DNA of 26,564 nt, taken from positions 1 through 26,564 of IMG/VR virus record IMGVR_UViG_3300033553_000562, one strand, 5' to 3'. The position numbers and the translations under genes are program-made. Shown piece by piece: positions 22,702 through 26,564 of this stretch. Every line of letters begins with the position of its first letter. Position 1 is the first letter of the stretch. Source of the stretch: a virus. Under the pieces are notes generated by a model. That model was given only the letters and a program-made list of their open reading frames with translations. It was not told where the DNA came from and made no database searches.

Positions 22702-24138
22702 CTATTCCGCAGCGGCGGGAGTTTCCGCCGGAAGAATGTTGTGATTGCAGCGGAAGAAATTGTTCGGATCGTATCTGGCCTTGACCTCCGAAAGTCTTTG
22801 CATGTTCGCGCCATAGACGTTTTCGACCCGATCCACCTCATCTTCAGGCATGAAGTTCACATAAGCACTTCCGGTCGAGTAGGGCTTCATATCGTCAAAC
22901 AGATCGCGTGCCCAACCGATGCAGGCGTCGTCTTTGTCCGCTGTGCTCCAGCGCGTGTGGACATTCATGATGAAGTGAGCCGAACGTTCAGGATAGGCGG
23001 TTTCGCCAACCGGGACGCGCGCCATCGCACCGCCAACATGCGCGATGAACACCTCTGACTGCGGGTCAGGCAGATTGCCGATTGCATCGACAAGTGTGCT
23101 GATCGCCTCATCCGGCAGACCCTCGAAGTCATGACTTTTCCAATAATTACGTTCACCGGGAGTCAGCAGAGGGTCAAAAGCTGCCTGCCAGCCGACAAAG
23201 GGGTGTGGGCTGATAACGTCAACGATTGGGTCCCCAAGAGCACGCAGGCCTGCCATGGCCTTTTCGCCCTCAGCCATGTCCCCAGCGTAACAGGCCGCAA
23301 AAATCAAGACCTCTTTGCCATGCCACTCTTCGGGCAAGAAGGGCAACGGCGGCGCTTTGCGCATGACCGTCCAGACCGTCAGCGCATCATCTGCTGTGTC
23401 CACGATTGACGTCAAGTCGCGCAGCAGCGCTGGGGCTTCTGAGATCGGGTGCACGATCAGCCCGGACATAACCTCTGGGCCAAGCGAATGCAGCCGAAAA
23501 TTGAAGGCTGTCACAACACCAAAGTTACCGCCGCCCCCTCGCAGCGCCCAATAGAGATCTTCATTTTGACTGGCGTCGCAGATGCGGATTTCTCCATCGG
23601 CAGTGACCACCTCGGCTGACAGCAGGTTATCGATTGTCATGCCGAACTTGCGCGTTGTCCAACCAAAGCCCCCCCCAAGCGTCAGACCGGCAATCCCGGT
23701 TGTTGAGTTGATACCTGTTGGAACAACGAGCGCGTGTGCCTGCGTTTCCTTGTCCACGTCAGACAACAGTGCGCCCGGTTCAACCCGCGCGGCTTTGGCA
23801 ACCGGGTCGACACTGACCGAGGTCATAGCAGAAAGGTCCAGTAACAGCGCCCCGTCCACCACTGCGTGCCCGGCAATCTGGTGTCCGCCAGAACGTATAG
23901 ACATCATCAGGTTATTGTCGCGCGCAAAGGCAACAGCCCGCTGAACATCGCTGGCACCCTTGGCATGAAGGACCAGCCCTGGGTTGCGATCCACCATCGC
24001 GTTCCAGATGATGCGGGCATCGTTGTAGCCCGGCGCTCCCGGTTCGGACACGCCACCCCGCAGTGCTGCATCGAGGCCCGCGACGGCCTCTGAGTCGATG
24101 GTTATGGAACCTCCGTCCAGTGTTTTGAGCTTCGTCAT
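22702..24138 (-). CDS. FAD-binding oxidoreductase, berberine-bridge type
   Basis: A 478-residue flavoprotein of the PCMH/BBE family, which oxidises sugars, alcohols or secondary metabolites and passes electrons to oxygen. The FAD domain shows IRSGGHQIAGHAV, where H86 is the likely covalent flavin attachment. There is also VEPGALLSDVDKE, and GINSTTGIAGLTLGGGFGW in place of the Cys-containing loop, so a single rather than a double covalent link is expected. The BBE segment is at the C-terminus (RLSEVKARYDPNNFFRCNHNI). No signal peptide is seen, so a cytosolic enzyme is likely. I start at the ATG at 24138 (MTKLKTLDGG), preceded by GGGGA; a longer reading from 24186 has no such site. The substrate cannot be predicted. 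Confidence 0.88.
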   Translation of the reverse strand: MTKLKTLDGGSITIDSEAVAGLDAALRGGVSEPGAPGYNDARIIWNAMVDRNPGLVLHAKGASDVQRAVAFARDNNLMMSIRSGGHQIAGHAVVDGALLLDLSAMTSVSVDPVAKAARVEPGALLSDVDKETQAHALVVPTGINSTTGIAGLTLGGGFGWTTRKFGMTIDNLLSAEVVTADGEIRICDASQNEDLYWALRGGGGNFGVVTAFNFRLHSLGPEVMSGLIVHPISEAPALLRDLTSIVDTADDALTVWTVMRKAPPLPFLPEEWHGKEVLIFAACYAGDMAEGEKAMAGLRALGDPIVDVISPHPFVGWQAAFDPLLTPGERNYWKSHDFEGLPDEAISTLVDAIGNLPDPQSEVFIAHVGGAMARVPVGETAYPERSAHFIMNVHTRWSTADKDDACIGWARDLFDDMKPYSTGSAYVNFMPEDEVDRVENVYGANMQRLSEVKARYDPNNFFRCNHNILPAETPAAAE

Positions 24139-24717
24139 ATTCAATCCCCTAAATAAAAGATTTTCGATCAACACCCTTTTACACATAGAAGAAAGACGGA
24201 CCTGAGTCTGTGAAATAGGTCACTTACGGCAAAAGCCTTCTTTCTTCGCATGTAGGAAGTGGGGCGTATGTACAGCGAACCACCGGTTTCGACCTCTTCC
24301 TGCCAAGCTGCAATGAACGACCGCTTTCCACCAAGATATGCTGCGCCGCTCCTAGGGGGGCACCGCATCAACTGATCTGCCGCGGCACATTTTGCTACAC
24401 CCGCATCGGTCTGCTTTGTCTGAGGTTTGTGGCTGCTGTCATCGCGAGATGCAGCGGCGACAAACCTCAGACAAGGAGGAAAGCGCGGGCGGATTTCGGT
24501 GCTATGGGGGTTGTGTACTACGGCTGCGGTGATCGACGTGCAGAACTATCGACTGTGTGATGACAAGCAGCGCAGATATGTCGATTTTCCCAGCCCGATT
24601 TGGCTGATTGATATCCCGTTTTGCCGCCAATGGCCTGTTGTAGCGCAGGTTTTGGCGGGATGGTCGCACCGATGGGGCCGGCGTCCGCGTAATGAAGGGC
24701 CAGATTTGCTAGTCGTA
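24139..24717. other. Spacer holding the probable left end of the IS91-type element
   Basis: About 580 bp without a supportable gene. The first part (24139-24415) should hold the flavoprotein promoter. The rest probably belongs to the IS91-type element, whose transposase ends at 24718. Two structures stand out: the long inverted repeat at 24416-24474, and CCGCCAA (near 24625) mirrored by TTGGCGG (near 24652). IS91-family ends carry short hairpins rather than terminal inverted repeats, so either could mark the end, but I cannot fix the boundary. Confidence 0.45.
24416..24474. repeat. 15-bp perfect inverted repeat, cruciform-like
   Basis: TTGTCTGAGGTTTGT (24416-24430) is exactly mirrored by ACAAACCTCAGACAA (24460-24474). 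Inside, GCTGC (24432-24436) is mirrored by GCAGC (24451-24455) around a 14-base loop. No T-run follows on either strand, so it is not an ordinary terminator. It lies about 240 bp beyond the transposase stop. Confidence 0.8.
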
Positions 24718-25920
24718 TCATGCGGCATCCTCCCATGGCGGTGCGCGGGACTTGGGTGTTTGGCCGCGCATGAAGGTCTCGATGATGATCATTACGCCAC
24801 CGCATCTGGGGCACGGCTGGGACTGGTCTCGTTCGTCGGTATCGACACCTTGATCCTTACTGGCTTTCGGAATGGCGTCTGCTTCAGCCTCCAATAAGGA
24901 CCTGATCTTTGCGATCCTGTCGCGCCGGATGCCGTTTGCGAGGAAGCCGGTGTGGCGGATGCGGTGGAAGCCTGACGGCAGGACGTGGATCAGGAAACGG
25001 CGAATGAACTCATCCGTGGGCAGACGCATGGTCTTCATGCGGTCGCCGCGCTTGATGCGGTAGTCTTTCCAGCGGAAGGCCACGGTGTCGGCATCAGCAC
25101 TCACGAGGCGGTGGTTCGAGATCGCGACGCGGTGTGTGTAGCGGCTCAGATAGGCCAGCACCGCCTCCGGTCCGCCGAAGGGTGGCTTGGCATAAACAAC
25201 CCAGCTGGCTTTGCGCAGTGGCGCGAGATGGGAGGCGAAGACATCGGGATCGGCGAGTCCGGCCAGTTCCCCGAAGAAGGCCAGCTTGCCCGTCTGGTGC
25301 AATCTGGTGAGCCCTTCGAGGAACAAACGCCAGAACAGCCGCGACAGGACCTTCACCGGCAGGAAGAATCCTGGGCGACAGGCGACCCATCGGGACCCGT
25401 CCGGGGACAGCCCGCCACCCGGCACGATGACATGCACATGCGGATGGTGCGTCATCGCCGACCCCCACGTATGCAGCACCGATGTCATGCCGATCCGCGC
25501 ACCAAGGTGCTTTGGATCGGCCGCAATGGTCAGCAGAGTCTGGGCCGAGGCCTTGAACAGCAGACCATAGACCTCCGCCTTGTTCTGGAAGGCAATGTCC
25601 GCGATCTGGGCCGGCAGCGTGAACACCACATGGAAGTATTCGACCGGCAGAAGGTCTTCCATACGCGCCTGCATCCAGTCTTTTGCGGTTGCTCCCTGGC
25701 ACTTCGGGCAGTGCCGATTGCGGCAGGTGTTGTATGCGATGTGCTGATGATCGCACTTTGTGCAGGCAGCGACATGCCCGCCAAGTGCAGCGGTCCGGCA
25801 GTTCTCGATCGCGGACATGACCTTCAACTGTGGAAGGTTCAGGTGTCCGGCATGGTCAAGACGGTAAGCAGGTCCATGGGCGCGGAAGATATCCGCGACC
25901 TCCAGTCTGGGACGAGGCAT
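24718..25920 (-). CDS. IS91-family HUH transposase
   Basis: A 400-residue rolling-circle-type transposase. The N-terminal zinc-binding domain shows C53-x2-C56 and the cluster C66, H70, C71-x2-C74 (YNTCRNRHCPKCQG). The Y2 nuclease domain has the HUH motif in HHPHVHVIVPGGG (H161 and H163) and two candidate catalytic tyrosines in AYLSRYTHR (Y257, Y261). A C-terminal CPRCGG may be part of another zinc site. Length agrees with the family, and all catalytic parts are present, so the protein may be active. Elements of this type nick one strand and can carry adjacent DNA with them. The start at 25920 lies 10 bases after the integrase stop with a weak ribosome binding site, suggesting coupling to it. 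Confidence 0.92.
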   Translation of the reverse strand: MPRPRLEVADIFRAHGPAYRLDHAGHLNLPQLKVMSAIENCRTAALGGHVAACTKCDHQHIAYNTCRNRHCPKCQGATAKDWMQARMEDLLPVEYFHVVFTLPAQIADIAFQNKAEVYGLLFKASAQTLLTIAADPKHLGARIGMTSVLHTWGSAMTHHPHVHVIVPGGGLSPDGSRWVACRPGFFLPVKVLSRLFWRLFLEGLTRLHQTGKLAFFGELAGLADPDVFASHLAPLRKASWVVYAKPPFGGPEAVLAYLSRYTHRVAISNHRLVSADADTVAFRWKDYRIKRGDRMKTMRLPTDEFIRRFLIHVLPSGFHRIRHTGFLANGIRRDRIAKIRSLLEAEADAIPKASKDQGVDTDERDQSQPCPRCGGVMIIIETFMRGQTPKSRAPPWEDAA

Positions 25921-25930
25921 GAGACCCGGG

Positions 25931-26454
25931 TCAGCCGGACCCAGCTTTCCGCCGCACCAGCAGATCGAGCGGGCTGGTCACATCCCGGATCGTCTTGGTC
26001 GCCACCTTGGTATAAATTGTCGTTGTTTCCAGCTTGGCATGGCCCAGCAGCACCTGGATCACCCGGATGTCGGTCCCGCCTTCGAGCAGATGGGTGGCAA
26101 AGCTGTGCCGCAAAGTGTGTGGCGACACCTGTTTCTTGATCTCGGCAAAGTCGCAAGCCACTCCGAACGCCCGATTGAACTGCCGCGTCGAGATCGGATC
26201 GACCCGGTTTTGGCCCGGGAACAACCAGCCCGCCGGCCGGGCTTCGCGGTAATAATCGCGCAGCAGCACAAGCAGGCTCGGCGACAGCATCACATGGCGG
26301 TCCTTGCCGCCCTTGCCCTGATCCACCCGGATCAGCATCCGGTCGCTGTCGATGTCGCCGATCTTGAGATGTGTGACCTCACTGGCCCGCAATCCGCCGC
26401 CGTAGGCAACGCTGAAGGCTGCGCGGTATCGCAACCCAGGCCCGGGGTGTTGAA
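25931..26454 (-). pseudogene. Tyrosine integrase, C-terminal half, cut by IS21 end
   Basis: About 172 residues of the catalytic domain remain, from PGPGLRYRAAFSVAYGG onwards. The active-site residues are present: Arg in GGGLRASEV, Lys in QGKGGKDRHVM, HTLRHSFATHL (HxxR), LLGHAKLETT, and the nucleophile Tyr in TTIYTKVATK. The N-terminal arm-binding and core-binding domain is missing. Upstream of about 26454 the frame runs on into the IS21-type end, giving some 22 unrelated residues from a start at 26515, so any product would be a chimera. It belongs with the transposase that follows 10 bases after its stop. Confidence 0.85.
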
Positions 26455-26564
26455 TGTCACTCAAAACTGACCCGGTAGAGGTCAGAATTGTCACTGAGAA
26501 ATGACCCATGTGCAACCTTGCCCCTGACCAGATGTGTCGGGGGTAATTGGAGTGATAGACATGG
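26455..26564 (+). mobile_element. Probable IS21-family left end and start of istA
   Basis: TGTCACTCAAAACTGACCC begins at 26455. Two 18-bp copies of a terminal-type repeat lie at 26456-26473 and 26490-26507, 34 bp apart and identical at 15 positions; multiple repeats of this kind at the ends are typical of IS21-family elements, where the transposase binds. An ATG at 26561-26563, preceded by GGAG 8 bases upstream, is in the right place to start istA, but only its first codon is in the window. The integrase reading frame is broken at this junction. The exact first base (26448 or 26455) cannot be fixed without the other end. Confidence 0.65.

Larger units (their letters stand above)
24718..26454 (-). 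mobile_element. IS91-family element with integrase, 5' end lost
   Basis: A minus-strand pair, tyrosine integrase (25931 upwards) then HUH transposase (24718-25920), separated by 10 bases. This is the arrangement of a group of IS91-family elements in alphaproteobacteria. The integrase N-terminal half and the corresponding end of the element are missing because an IS21-type end begins at about 26455. The other end is not precisely located and may extend to about 24416. Confidence 0.75.

Noticed and set aside
22556-22744. Plus-strand frame of 62 residues between the cyclase and flavoprotein genes
   Set aside because: Runs into the end of the opposite gene and has no motif or credible start.
24168-24371. 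Minus-strand frame of 67 residues upstream of the flavoprotein
   Set aside because: Low complexity of evidence: no homology known to me and no ribosome binding site; overlaps the expected promoter.
24985-26139. Plus-strand frame of 384 residues opposite the IS91 transposase and integrase
   Set aside because: Antisense shadow; the minus strand holds the HUH and integrase motifs.
1-26564. tRNA genes or other structured RNAs
   Set aside because: I saw no cloverleaf-compatible stretch with conserved T-loop and acceptor signals; a dedicated scan would be needed to exclude one.

Overview
The window looks like GC-rich alphaproteobacterial DNA, most likely Rhodobacterales (Roseobacter/Rhodobacter group). 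This rests on protein-family resemblance: a DUF2924 plus serine-recombinase cassette, a DUF6362-type phage protein, and an IS91 transposase paired with a tyrosine integrase. No rRNA, tRNA or housekeeping marker is present to confirm it, and chromosome cannot be told from plasmid.

Region A (about 375-10382, minus strand) is one tightly packed phage-type replication and recombination operon. Read in its own direction it encodes an excisionase-like HTH protein, two unknown proteins, a Sak4-like RecA-fold ATPase, a probable ssDNA-binding protein with a Pro/Gln-rich tail, a DEAH helicase with a zinc ribbon, a zinc-ribbon protein, a Cas4-like PD-(D/E)XK nuclease with four cysteines, and an AEP primase fused to a RecA-fold helicase. 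After a 338-bp repeat-rich gap come an HNH endonuclease, a RuvC-like resolvase, a small unknown protein and a DUF6362 protein. Many genes join by ATGA, TGATG or GTGA overlaps. No capsid, tail or terminase gene lies inside the window, and bases 1-374 hold nothing recognisable.

Region B (10383-12295) is the control region: a GC-rich inverted-repeat spacer, a divergent unknown gene, a shared intergenic control region and an XRE-S24 (CI/LexA-like) repressor. The repressor heads a plus-strand operon with an 81-aa unknown protein and a RecD2-type helicase (12292-14487).

Region C (14614-17022, plus strand) is a four-gene cassette of overlapping genes: a small conserved-looking protein, DUF2924, a large serine recombinase that lacks zinc-ribbon cysteines, and a small HTH-like protein. 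It is the probable integration machinery of the element.

Region D (17023-26564) is different DNA. It has a non-coding stretch with a 19-bp direct repeat, an N-terminal fragment of an IS91-type tyrosine integrase, an AT-richer block (DUF4242 protein, 1206-aa SAM/adenylate cyclase/AAA/TPR-like regulator, berberine-bridge-type flavoprotein), an IS91-family transposase, and the C-terminal half of its integrase. That integrase is cut by what looks like the end of an IS21-family element entering at the right edge. The cyclase/flavoprotein block therefore lies between two broken IS91-type elements in the same orientation.
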